Program-made: the position numbers and the translations under genes
DNA from: Liolophura sinensis
Taxonomy: Eukaryota; Mollusca; Polyplacophora; Chitonida; Chitonidae
Assembly (NCBI RefSeq): GCF_032854445.1
Contig: NC_088302.1
Coordinates: 1,738,001-1,802,000, forward strand
Reading direction: 5' to 3'
Length of the DNA: 64,000 bases
Shown here: piece after piece, positions 1 through 11,177 of the stretch
Position numbering within the stretch: the first letter of the stretch is position 1
Layout of the letters: each line of letters starts with the position of its first letter
Notes under the pieces: generated by a model
Databases searched by the model: none
Told to the model about the DNA's origin: nothing
What the model saw: only the letters and a program-made list of their open reading frames with translations

Positions 1-1799
1 GTGTATATTAGCTCACTAAGGCCTGGACCTGCCTGAATGTACAGGACGATTGTATGTGAGCTCACTAAGGCCTTGACCTGCCTGAATGTACAGGACAATT
101 GTATGTTAGCTCACCGAGGCCTGGACCTTACTGAATGTACAGGATGAGTGTATATTAGCTCACTAAGGCCTGGACCTGCCTGAATGTACAGGATGATTGT
201 ATGTTAGCTCACCGAGGCCTGGACCTGCCTGAATGTTCAGGACAATTGCATGTTAGCTCACCGAGGCCTGGACCTTACTGAATGTACAGGATGAGTGTAT
301 GTTAGCTCACTGAGGCCTGGACCTTACTGAATGTACAGGATGATTGTATGTTAGCTCACCGAAGCCTGGACCTTACTGAATGCACAGGATGATTGTATGT
401 TGGCTCACTGAGCCCTCAGCATATCAGAATGTACAGGATGATTGTATGTTACCTCACTAAAGCCTGGACCTGCCTGAATGTTCAGGACGATTGCATGTTA
501 GCTCACCGAGGCCTGGACCTTACTGAATGCACAGGATGATTGTACGTTAGCTCACCGAGGCCTGGATCTTACTGAATGTACAGGATGATTGTACGTTAGC
601 TCACTGAGCCCTCAGCATATCAGAATGTACAGGATGATTGTATGTTACCTCACTAAAGCCTGGACCTGCCTGAATGTTCAGGACGATTGCATGTTAGCTC
701 ACTGAGGCCTGGACCTTACTGAATGTACAGGATGATTGTATGTTAGCTCACTGAGCCCTCAGCATATCAGAATGTACAGGATGATTGTATGTTAGCTCAC
801 TAAAGCCTGGACCTGCCTGAATGTACAGGACGATTGTATGTTAGCTCACCGAAGTCTGGACCTGCCTGAATGTTCAGGACGATTGCATGTTAGCTCACCG
901 AGGCCTGGACCTTACTGAATGCACAGGATGATTGTACGTTAGCTCACCGAGGCATGGACCTTACTGAATGCACAGGATGATTGTATGTTAGCTCACTGAA
1001 ACCTGGACCTTACTGAATGCACAGGATGATTGTATGTTAGCTCACTGAAACCTGGACCTTACTGAATGAACAGGACGATTGTATGTTAGCTCACTAAAGC
1101 CTGGACCTGCCTGAATGTACAGGACGATTGTATGTTAGCTCACCGAAGTCTGGACCTGCCTGAATGTTCAGGACGATTGCATGTTAGCTCACTGAGGCCT
1201 GGACCTTACTGAATGTACAGGATGATTGTACGTTAGCTCACCGAGGCCTGGACCTTACTGAATGCACAGGATGATTGTATGATAGCTCACTGAGGCCTGG
1301 ACATTACTGAATGCACAGGACGATTGTATATTAGCTCACTGAGGCCTGGACCTTACTGAATGTACAGGATGATTGCATGTTAGCTCACTGAAGTCTGGAC
1401 CTTACTGAATGTACAGGATGATTGTATGTTAGCTCACTGAGCCCTCAGCATATCAGAATGTACAGGATGATTGTATGTTAGCTCACTAAAGCCTGGACCT
1501 GCCTGAATGTACAGGACGATTGTATGTTAGCTCACCGAAGTCTGGACCTGCCTGAATGCACAGGATGATTGTACGTTAGCTCACCGAGGCATGGACCTTA
1601 CTGAATGCACAGGATGATTGTATGTTAGCTCACTGAAACCTGGACCTTACTGAATGCACAGGATGATTGTATGTTAGCTCACTGAAACCTGGACCTTACT
1701 GAATGAACAGGATGATTGTATGTTAGCTCACTAAAGCCTGGACCTGCCTGAATGTACAGGACGATTGTATGTTAGCTCACCGAAGTCTGGACCTGCCTG

Positions 1800-4700
1800 A
1801 ATGTTCAGGACGATTGCATGTTAGCTCACGGAGGCCTGGACCTTACTGAATGTACAGGATGATTGTACGTTAGCTCACCGAGGCCTGGACCTTACTGAAT
1901 GCACAGGATGATTGTATGATAGCTCACTGAGGCCTGGACATTACTGAATGCACAGGATGATTGTATGTTAGCTCACTGAGGCCTGGACCTTACTGAATGT
2001 ACAGGATGATTGCATGTTAGCTCACTGAAGTCTGGCCCTTACTGAATGTACAGGATGATTGTATGTTAGCTCACTGAGCCCTCAGCATATCAGAATGTAC
2101 AGGATGATTGTATGTTAGCTCACTAAGGCCTGGACCTGCCTGAATGTACAGGACGATTGTATGTTAGCTCACCGAGGCCTGGACCTTACTGAATGCACAG
2201 GATGATTGTATGATAGCTCACTGAGGCCTGGACATTACTGAATGCACAGGACGATTGTATATTAGCTCACTGAGGCCTGGACCTTACTGAATGTACAGGA
2301 TGATTGCATGTTAGCTCACTGAAGTCTGGCCCTTACTGAATGTACAGGATGATTGTATGTTAGCTCACTGAGCCCTCAGCATATCAGAATGTACAGGATG
2401 ATTGTATGTTAGCTCACTAAAGCCTGGACCTGCCTGAATGTACAGGACGATTGTATGTTAGCTCACCGAAGTCTGGACCTGCCTGAATGCACAGGATGAT
2501 TGTACGTTAGCTCACCGAGGCATGGACCTTACTGAATGCACAGGATGATTGTATGTTAGCTCACTGAAACCTGGACCTTACTGAATGCACAGGATGATTG
2601 TATGTTAGCTCACTGAAACCTGGACCTTACTGAATGAACAGGACGATTGTATGTTAGCTCACTAAAGCCTGGACCTGCCTGAATGTACAGGACGATTGTA
2701 TGTTAGCTCACCGAAGTCTGGACCTGCCTGAATGTTCAGGACGATTGCATGTTAGCTCACCGAGGCCTGGACCTTACTGAATGTACAGGACAATTGTACG
2801 TTAGCTCACCGAGGCCTGGACCTTACTGAATGCACAGGATGATTGTATGATAGCTCACTGAGGCCTGGACATTACTGAATGCACAGGATGATTGTATGTT
2901 AGCTCACTGAGGCCTGGACCTTACTGAATGTACAGTATGATTGCATGTTAGCTCACTGAAGTCTGGCCCTTACTGAATGTACAGGATGATTGTATGTTAG
3001 CTCACTGAGCCCTCAGCATATCAGAATGTACAGGATGATTGTATGTTAGCTCACTAAAGCCTGGACCTGCCTGAATGTACAGGACGATTGTATGTTAGCT
3101 CACCGAAGTCTGGACCTGCCTGAATGTTCAGGACGATTGCATGTTAGCTCACCGAGGCCTGGACCTTACTGAATGTACAGGATGATTGTACGTTAGCTCA
3201 CCGAGGCATGGACCTTACTGAATGCACAGGATGATTGTATGTTAGCTCACTGAGCCTTCAGCATATCTGAATGTACAGGATGATTGTATGTTAGATCACT
3301 GAAGCCTGGACCTTACTGAATGTTCAGGACAATTGCATGTTAGCTCACCGAGGCCTGGACCTGCCTGAATGTTCAGGACAATTGCATGTTAGCTCACGGA
3401 GGCCTGGACCTTACTGAATGTACAGGATGATTGTACGTTAGCTCACCGAGGCCTGGACCTTACTGAATGCACAGGATGATTGTATGATAGCTCACTGAGG
3501 CCTGGACATTACTGAATGCACAGGATGATTGTATGTTAGCTCACTGAGGCCTGGACCTTACTGAATGTACAGGATGATTGCATGTTAGCTCACTGAAGTC
3601 TGGCCCTTACTGAATGTACAGGATGATTGTATGTTAGCTCACTGAGCCCTCAGCATATCAGAATGTACAGGATGATTGTATGTTAGCTCACTAAAGCCTG
3701 GACCTGCCTGAATGTACAGGACGATTGTATGTTAGCTCACCGAGGCCTGGACCTTACTGAATGCACAGGATGATTGTATGATAGCTCACTGAGGCCTGGA
3801 CATTACTGAATGCACAGGACGATTGTATATTAGCTCACTGAGGCCTGGACCTTACTGAATGTACAGGATGATTGCATGTTAGCTCACTGAAGTCTGGCCC
3901 TTACTGAATGTACAGGATGATTGTATGTTAGCTCACTGAGCCCTCAGCATATCAGAATGTACAGGATGATTGTATGTTAGCTCACTAAAGCCTGGACCTG
4001 CCTGAATGTACAGGACGATTGTATGTTAGCTCACCGAAGTCTGGACCTGCCTGAATGCACAGGATGATTGTACGTTAGCTCACCGAGGCATGGACCTTAC
4101 TGAATGCACAGGATGATTGTATGTTAGCTCACTGAAACCTGGACCTTACTGAATGCACAGGATGATTGTATGTTAGCTCACTGAAACCTGGACCTTACTG
4201 AATGAACAGGACGATTGTATGTTAGCTCACTAAAGCCTGGACCTGCCTGAATGTACAGGACGATTGTATGTTAGCTCACCGAAGTCTGGACCTGCCTGAA
4301 TGTTCAGGACGATTGCATGTTAGCTCACCGAGGCCTGGACCTTACTGAATGTACAGGACAATTGTACGTTAGCTCACCGAGGCCTGGACCTTACTGAATG
4401 CACAGGATGATTGTATGATAGCTCACTGAGGCCTGGACATTACTGAATGCACAGGATGATTGTATGTTAGCTCACTGAGGCCTGGACCTTACTGAATGTA
4501 CAGGATGATTGCATGTTAGCTCACTGAAGTCTGGCCCTTACTGAATGTACAGGATGATTGTATGTTAGCTCACTGAGCCCTCAGCATATCAGAATGTACA
4601 GGATGATTGTATGTTAGCTCACTAAAGCCTGGACCTGCCTGAATGTACAGGACGATTGTATGTTAGCTCACCGAAGTCTGGACCTGCCTGAATGTTCAGG

Positions 4701-4955
4701 ACGATTGCATGTTAGCTCACCGAGGCCTGGACCTTACTGAATGTACAGGATGATTGTACGTTAGCTCACCGAGGCATGGACCTTACTGAATGCACAGGAT
4801 GATTGTATGTAAGCTCACTGAGCCTTCAGCATATCTGAATGTACAGGATGATTGTATGTTAGCTCACTGAAGCCTGGACCTTACTGAATGTTCAGGACAA
4901 TTGCATGTTAGCTCACCGAGGCCTGGACCTGCCTGAATGTTCAGGACAATTGCAT
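1800..4955. repeat. Higher-order repeat: 1,568-bp (32-monomer) block in two tandem copies
   Basis: Variant monomers recur at a fixed offset of 1,568 bp, which is 32 x 49. Pairs are 2076/3644, 2370/3938, 3007/4575 and the rare 'GAGCCTTCAGCATATCTG' variant at 3252/4820. The unusual 'CTCACGGAGG' variant at about 1827 recurs at about 3395. Copy 1 spans roughly 1800-3385 and copy 2 roughly 3386-4955. A shorter offset of 931 bp (19 monomers) links 1439 to 2370, so blocks of different size overlap. Confidence 0.9.
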
Positions 4956-5255
4956 GTTAGCTCACCGAGGCTGGGGCCTGCCTGAATGTACAAGACGATT
5001 GCATGTTAGCTCACCGAGGCCTGGACCTGCCTGAATGTTCAGGACGATTGCATGTTAGCCCACTGAGGCCTGGACCTGCCTGAAGGTACAGGATAATTGT
5101 ATGTTAGCTCACTGAAGCCTGGACCTTACTGAATGTACAGGATAATTGTATGTTAGCTCACCGAGGCCTGGACCTTACTGAATGCACAGGATGATTGTAT
5201 GTTAGCTCAATGAAGCCTGGACCTTACTGAATGTACAGGATGATTGTATGTTAGC

Positions 5256-7018
5256 TCACTGAAGCCTGGACCTTACTGAATGTACAGGATGATTGTATGT
5301 TAGCTCACTGAGCCCTCAGCATATCGGAATGTACAGGATGATTGTATGTTAGCTCACTGAAGCCTGGACCTTACTGAATGTACAGGATGATTGTATATTA
5401 GCTCACTGAGCCCTCAGCACACCAGAATGTACAGGATGATTGTATGTTAGCTCACCGAGGCCTGGACCTGCCTGAATGTTCAGGACGATTGCATGTTGGC
5501 TAACAGAGGCCTGGACCTTACTGAATGCACAGGATGATTGTACGTTAGCTCACTGAAGCCTGGACCTTACTGAATGTACAGGATGACTGTATGTTAGCTC
5601 ATCGAGGCCTGGACCTTACTGAATGCACAGGATGATTCTATATTAGCTCACTGAGCCCTCAGCATATCGGAATGTACAGGATGATTGTATCTTACCTCAC
5701 TGAAGCCTGGACCTTACTGAATGTACAGGATGAGTGTATATTAGCTCACTAAGGCCTGGACCTGCCTGAATGTACAGGATGATTGTATGTTAGCTCACCG
5801 AGGCCTGGACCTGCCTGAATGTACAGGATGATTGTATGTAAGCTCACTGAGCCCTCAGCATATCAGAATGTACAGGGTGATTGTATGTTAGCTCAATGAA
5901 GCCCGGACCTTACTGAATGCACAGGATGATTGCATGTTAGCTCACTGAAACCTGGACCTTACTGAATGTACAGGATGATTGTATGTTAGCTCACTGAAGC
6001 CTGGACCTTACTGAATGCACAGGATGATTGTATGTTAGCTCACTGAGCCCTCAGCATATCAGAATGTACAGGATGATTGTATGTTAGCTCACCAAGGCTG
6101 GACCTGCGTGAATGTACAGGACGATTGTATGTTAGCTCAATGAAGCCTGGACCTTACTGAATGTACAGGATGATTGTATGTTAGCTCACTGAGCCCTCAG
6201 CATATCGGAATGTACAGGATGATTGTATGTTAGCTCACTGAAGCCTGGACCTTACTGAATGTACAGGATGATTGTATATTAGCTCACTGAGCCCTCAGCA
6301 CACCAGAATGTACAGGATGATTGTATGTTAGCTCACCGAGGCCTGGACCTGCCTGAATGTTCAGGACGATTGCATGTTGGCTAACAGAGGCCTGGACCTT
6401 ACTGAATGCACAGGATGATTGTACGTTAGCTCACTGAAGCCTGGACCTTACTGAATGTACAGGATGACTGTATGTTAGCTCATCGAGGCCTGGACCTTAC
6501 TGAATGCACAGGATGATTCTATATTAGCTCACTGAGCCCTCAGCATATCGGAATGTACAGGATGATTGTATGTTACCTCACTGAAGCCTGGACCTTACTG
6601 AATGTACAGGATGAGTGTATATTAGCTCACTAAGGCCTGGACCTGCCTGAATGTACAGGATGATTGTATGTTAGCTCACCGAGGCCTGGACCTGCCTGAA
6701 TGTACAGGATGATTGTATGTAAGCTCACTGAGCCCTCAGCATATCAGAATGTACAGGGTGATTGTATGTTAGCTCAATGAAGCCCGGACCTTACTGAATG
6801 CACAGGATGATTGCATGTTAGCTCACTGAAACCTGGACCTTACTGAATGTACAGGATGATTGTATGTTAGCTCACTGAAGCCTGGACCTTACTGAATGCA
6901 CAGGATGATTGTATGTTAGCTCACTGAGCCCTCAGCATATCAGAATGTACAGGATGATTGTATGTTAGCTCACCAAGGCTGGACCTGCGTGAATGTACAG
7001 GACGATTGTATGTTAGCT
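5256..7018. repeat. Higher-order repeat: 881-bp (18-monomer) block in two tandem copies
   Basis: A second higher-order family inside the 49-bp array. Rare variants recur 881 bp apart: 'GAGCCCTCAGCATATCGG' at 5310/6191, 'CCCTCAGCACACCAG' at 5408/6289, 'GTTGGCTAACAGAGG' near 5494/6375, 'GATTCTATATTAGC' near 5634/6515 and 'CACCAAGGCTGGACC' near 6091/6972. The period is 18 x 49 minus 1, because each copy carries the same 1-bp deletion in the last variant. The block was therefore duplicated after that deletion arose. Confidence 0.88.
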
Positions 7019-7450
7019 CACTGAGGCCTGGACCTGCCTGAATGTTCAGGACGATTGCATGTTAGCTCACTGAGGCCTGGACCTTACTGAATGTACAGGA
7101 GGATTGTATGTTAGCTCACCGAGGCATGGACCTTACTGAATGCACAGGATGATTGTATGTTAGTTCACTGAAACCTGGACCTTACTGAATGCACAGGATG
7201 ATTGTATGTTAGCTCACCAAGGCTGGACCTGCGTGAATGTACAAGACGATTGTATGTTAGCTCACCGAGGCCTGGATCTGCCTGAATGTTCAGGACGATT
7301 GCATGTTAGCTCACTGAGGCCTGGACCTTACTGAATGTACAGGATGATTGTATGTTAGCTCACCGAGGCATGGACCTTACTGAATGCACAGGATGATTGT
7401 ATGTTAGCTCACTGAAACCTGGACCTTACTGAATGCACAGGATGATTGTA

Positions 7451-7722
7451 TGTAGCTCACTGAGGCCTCACCTTTCCCGAATGTACAGGACCAATGTATG
7501 TTAGCTCAGTAAGGCCTCACCATTTCTGAAAGCACAGATTGACTTATGTTAGCTCAATAGGGCCTCACCATTTCTGAATGTACAGGATGATTGTACATTA
7601 GCTCACTGAGGCTTTGCCATTCCTGAATGCAAAGGATGAATGTATGTTAACTCAATGAGGTCTAGGCATTCCTGAATGCACAGGATGATTGTATGTTAGC
7701 TCAATGAGGCCTTGACATTCCA
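7451..7722. repeat. Diverged edge monomers of the 49-bp satellite
   Basis: The last five or six copies still show the 'TTAGCTCA...GAATG..CAGGATGA' frame. They differ from the array interior by sharing 'CATTTCTGAATG' or 'CATTCCTGAATG' in place of the interior 'CCTTACTGAATG', and by scattered indels. This is the usual pattern where array ends escape homogenisation. Confidence 0.85.
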
Positions 7723-9389
7723 GCCTTGTACTGCACACAAGTCTCAGGTTGTCATGTGTGGCACCATATGTCATACATGATATCTTCACCTAAAAACTGG
7801 AGGTACCTTTTACAGAGAATAATCAGAAGGATAGCTTTGGCTTTTGTACCACTTAACTGTTTCTGGACATCTCTTCATTTATTGGACAGAACATTACATT
7901 TCCTTTGTCATGCCGTTATATTTGAATATAACAGGTTTGATATCAAAACACATTTTTACAAAACTCAAAACTTTAAAACTGCCTTTACATCAGGGCAAAC
8001 TTGTTGTTACTTCAGGGTAACACTGCCAGCCTTTTTCTTCAGGTTTGTTTCATATAGGTTTCTTTGCAAAGAAATAATACAAAATAAATAACACAAAACA
8101 AATAACACAAAACAAACAAACAAATCCTTTCCACTCGTGGCAATTTTGGCTTGAAATTCCAATGACATCAATGGTGTCAGTGTCACAACGCATCCATTTG
8201 TGAAGATCACAACCAGCAGGGCTACACATACATGTAGAGATTGACGTGAATAACAATTATAGGCCTCCTAGCTCAGACTACAGAGGTGCAGCATATAATA
8301 CTACATGATCTGTATAACCCAAACCATAGCCAACACCCATTTTACCCAATGGCAAAACTTAACATTTACTGACTTATGAAATGGATAGCATTGCACCCAA
8401 GTTCTTCCATTGCCTCAAAATGCAGCAAGAATAAACAAGTCATATGACTGATAAATAAAATATACATGTAATATTATACTGTAAAGCTGACAAAAAGTGA
8501 ACTCTTCACTTGGACTCCACATATTAGCATTATGGTTTACAGGCATGAGTACAGGTGACGTAATTACCACTCAATACAATTCCAAGCACATCAAAATACA
8601 TATACTCCTGACAGAATAGCCTTCAGTCATAAGCACAGCTGCAGGAGATAGAAGATAACACAATTCTTGTGGTACAAGCCCAGGAACCTGGACAAAAATA
8701 AATCAAGCTTAATCACAAGAATTTTTTTACATATGTCTAGGAGCACGTGTGGTACAAGTTTAATGAAAATTGGTTTATATGGTTCAAAGGCTATTGCATT
8801 GACAAGCCTTTCACAAAATGTAACTTCAATGCCACTCGGCATACTTAATGTTATTAATGGGATGTTATGCCTACTTCAGAGGGACTATTTTTTTATCTTA
8901 CCTTTCAAAACCAAGAAATACTGATGGGCATTACTGAATTCAAATAATTCACATGTCTCTAAGAACTATACAATAGTGTATAGAATGACATCTTTGACTT
9001 TTTGTAACCATACGTCTTGGACCCATAATGTAAACATGTCCACAAGCACTGTGACCTGAAACTAGTCAGTATCTCTACATGTAACTGCAATGGTTCACAT
9101 GCACACATCCTTTCATCTACAGCTGCACATGAACATTTACCTAGCAATAGCATTACAAAGTAAAAAGCATTTACAGATCTTTTAAAACATTAATATATGA
9201 ACATATATTTCAAAACATTTCAGAAATGAGTACAAATGACTAGACCAGTTAAATAAAGTCACTTTTAAAGGGTCTTTTACCAGACTGATGCTACTGATCA
9301 TGGACTGATCATATCAAATGGAGCAAACTTATCATCCTGCTTCAGATCTTAGAATAATTCCAAGAGTTATCTCCCCTTCTTGCTTTGCC
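7723..9389 (-). other. 3' flank / probable 3' UTR of glycosyltransferase gene A
   Basis: AT-rich DNA with no convincing coding potential, downstream of the gene A stop codon on the minus strand. The nearest canonical minus-strand AATAAA is at about 7875-7880 (plus-strand TTTATT), just before the satellite border, giving a possible 3' UTR of about 1.5 kb. An A-rich (CAAA)n tract lies at 8085-8125. The short ORFs here look random. Assignment as UTR is inference. Confidence 0.35.
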
Positions 9390-10781
9390 TTAAGCCAAAA
9401 GAACAGGGTTGGCCTGGCTGTAGGGTTTTGCCCCTGTAACTCTCTCCTTTTTCACAACATCAAAATTGATTTTGTTTGAAAAGATTGCCCACAGGACTGC
9501 AGTTACTTCAAGAACATAGGCCAGTGGAATGACTAGCACTGTAGAGATACACAGCAGGCTGTATTTAATGATTCCAAGTCGGTGTACATTTAGAGATTTC
9601 ACAGAGCCAAAAACAAAAAGAAACAAAAACACTGCTCCAAGGAAACCAAAAACAATCTTTGATGGGAAAGAAGCCGCTACTGGAAATATCAAAGACATTA
9701 TGAAGGAAACTGTACTCATGGGCATGAACATTATTGCAAGCACTAAAAAAAATATACCAGCTTTGTATTGATGTTGTACCGGGCAAGATTTCCAGGCAAG
9801 GTAGATACCCTGTGCCCACCGTCTTCGTTGTCGCATGAAATCTACAAAAGTGAACGTACTTTGTTCATTCATTTCACCTTCCACAAAGCCAAAACTATAG
9901 CCCATACTGCTGGCCAAAATGCCAAAGTAACAATCCTCGGCAATGGAGGCTTCAGGGCCGTGGTCATAATTCACTCTCCGTTCAGCCGCCACATTGGACA
10001 CGTTAAAGGACCCTTTCCAGTTGAATATAGGCTTGTGGAAGACTTTAAAGCAAAAGCGAAGAGCACCGTAGTCTATAGCTACACGAACACTGTCAATAAG
10101 CGTTGTCACCCAGTTCACCACATGCCCTGATCCATAAGTAATGACACCTTGTCCAAAATGGTGGGAACCCTCAGTTACAAAGTTGAATATACCTATAGCG
10201 GAATTCTTTGTCAACAAGGTTTCTTCGTCTAAGTGTACAATCCAGTCATCATCATTCAGCATGTTTACACCATCCTCCAAACAGTACTGCAGGGCGCGGG
10301 CTTTGAACAATGACCCCTGGGAGGTGACATAGGTGTCGGGGACCACAATTTCTCGAACCCCCGGCATCCTGGCAAGGTGGATAGCCTTATCCGTGACAAT
10401 CTCAAACATGCAGTTGTCTACTCCAGCCTGACAGCAGGTTTCCATATTTCTCCTCAAGTTGTCTTTGATGAGTTCTGGGAAATCGCCTTTAGTAACAACA
10501 CGGAAACATATAAACGGAGCTAGTAATGGGGATCCTTTGAGTGTTGGAGGTTCCGGAAAAGTATTGAAGAATATGATGCCCAAGAAGTTTGTCACGCTCA
10601 AAGGAACGGCCGAAAGAGAAAGCATTCGTAAAAAATATGATACCAGCGTGATTATGATACCATACTCCTCAAATGGATCGAACTGTTCTTCATCTTCCAT
10701 CAAAGGGCCAATCAGAAACACCGCAAGAATGACCAGAAAAAGGGAGACTACTATGGTATGTTTCAATTGATTGACTTTCAT
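9390..10781 (-). CDS. egh: Egghead/BRE-3-type beta-1,4-mannosyltransferase (GT2), paralog A
   Basis: An intact 463-codon gene. Egghead/BRE-3 enzymes transfer mannose from GDP-mannose to glucosylceramide, making Man-beta-4-Glc-ceramide, the core of arthro/mollu-series glycosphingolipids, in Golgi/ER membranes. Visible features: an N-terminal membrane segment (about residues 8-27), a second hydrophobic stretch (41-74), the family motif 'DWIVHLDEET' at 179-188 (metal/nucleotide-sugar aspartate D185), 'NWKGSF' at 254-259, 'AEDCYFG' at 281-287, 'QRRRW' at 318-322 (processive-type GT2 acceptor motif), then several C-terminal membrane segments (341-369, 374-394, 404-436). Length matches the roughly 460-residue family. 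The ATG at 10781 is chosen because it precedes the N-terminal anchor and lies just after two good 3' splice sites. It is a close paralog of the gene at 54435-55832 and is transcribed away from it. The symbol is by family and is not proven orthology. Confidence 0.88.
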   Translation of the reverse strand: MKVNQLKHTIVVSLFLVILAVFLIGPLMEDEEQFDPFEEYGIIITLVSYFLRMLSLSAVPLSVTNFLGIIFFNTFPEPPTLKGSPLLAPFICFRVVTKGDFPELIKDNLRRNMETCCQAGVDNCMFEIVTDKAIHLARMPGVREIVVPDTYVTSQGSLFKARALQYCLEDGVNMLNDDDWIVHLDEETLLTKNSAIGIFNFVTEGSHHFGQGVITYGSGHVVNWVTTLIDSVRVAIDYGALRFCFKVFHKPIFNWKGSFNVSNVAAERRVNYDHGPEASIAEDCYFGILASSMGYSFGFVEGEMNEQSTFTFVDFMRQRRRWAQGIYLAWKSCPVQHQYKAGIFFLVLAIMFMPMSTVSFIMSLIFPVAASFPSKIVFGFLGAVFLFLFVFGSVKSLNVHRLGIIKYSLLCISTVLVIPLAYVLEVTAVLWAIFSNKINFDVVKKERVTGAKPYSQANPVLLA

Positions 10782-10787
10782 CTTTCC

Positions 10788-10860
10788 CTGAGGTGAGACA
10801 GACTGATGTCTTACAAGTACCCCTTGTATTTACACCTGCATGAAAAAAATCCAAAAACAC
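10788..10860 (-). promoter_or_regulatory. Candidate 3' splice acceptors upstream of gene A start
   Basis: On the minus strand a T-rich tract ends in 'TTTTTTTCATGCAG' with the exon beginning at 10835. A second acceptor 'GTCTGTCTCACCTCAG' has its exon beginning at 10787, six bases before the ATG. Either would place the whole coding region in one exon with a 5'-UTR intron upstream. Read from sequence only, with no transcript evidence. Confidence 0.5.
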
Positions 10861-11000
10861 TAAACTAATTATTGAACTGAAACCATGGTCCTTCCTGGGA
10901 TCTTTTAAGTTCTTTATTTTTTGCTTTCTTACACTTTTTCATAACACATTCCTCTGATGAACCTTGTTGACTGACAGTTCATAGTATCTGGAAGATAATT

Positions 11001-11177
11001 CCAGTCATAAGTGATTTATTTATTTATTTGATTGGTGTTTCATGCCGTACTCAAGAATATTTCACTTATTCGAAGGCGGCCAGCATTATGGTGGGTGGAA
11101 ACCGGACAGAGCCCGGGGGAAACCCACGACCATCCGCAGGTTGCTGGCAGACCTTCCCACGTACCAGTCATAAGTGA
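11001..11177 (-). mobile_element. 5'-truncated SINE with 14-bp target-site duplication
   Basis: The body reads on the minus strand as the 3' part of a common molluscan tRNA-derived SINE ('GGTCGTGGGTTTCCCCC', then 'CATAATGCTGGCCGCC', ending in ATTT repeats). It is flanked by a perfect direct repeat CCAGTCATAAGTGA at 11001-11014 and 11164-11177, so the insertion is about 149 bp. The tRNA-like head is missing, as expected from incomplete reverse transcription. Confidence 0.85.

Larger units (their letters stand above)
1..7450. repeat. 49-bp tandem satellite array
   Basis: About 150 head-to-tail copies of a 49-bp unit containing TTAGCTCACTGAGGCCTGGA followed by a variable middle and then GAATGTACAGGATGATTG. 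Phase is kept over kilobases: landmark variants at 410, 606, 753, 1439, 2076, 2370, 3007, 3644, 3938 and 4575 are all exact multiples of 49 apart. Two main monomer types occur, one with 'CTGGACCTTACTGAATG' or 'CTGGACCTGCCTGAATG', the other with 'GAGCCCTCAGCATATCAGAATG' split as GAGCCCTCAGCATATC + AGAATG. The unit is not a multiple of three and no long ORF survives. The array runs off the left edge of the window. Confidence 0.97.

Noticed and set aside
1-7450. CRISPR-like regular repeats
   Set aside because: Units are contiguous, with no unique spacers, and the surrounding DNA is clearly animal. It is a satellite.
9529-10770. Plus-strand ORFs opposite gene A (80-120 codons)
   Set aside because: Antisense shadows of the glycosyltransferase gene.
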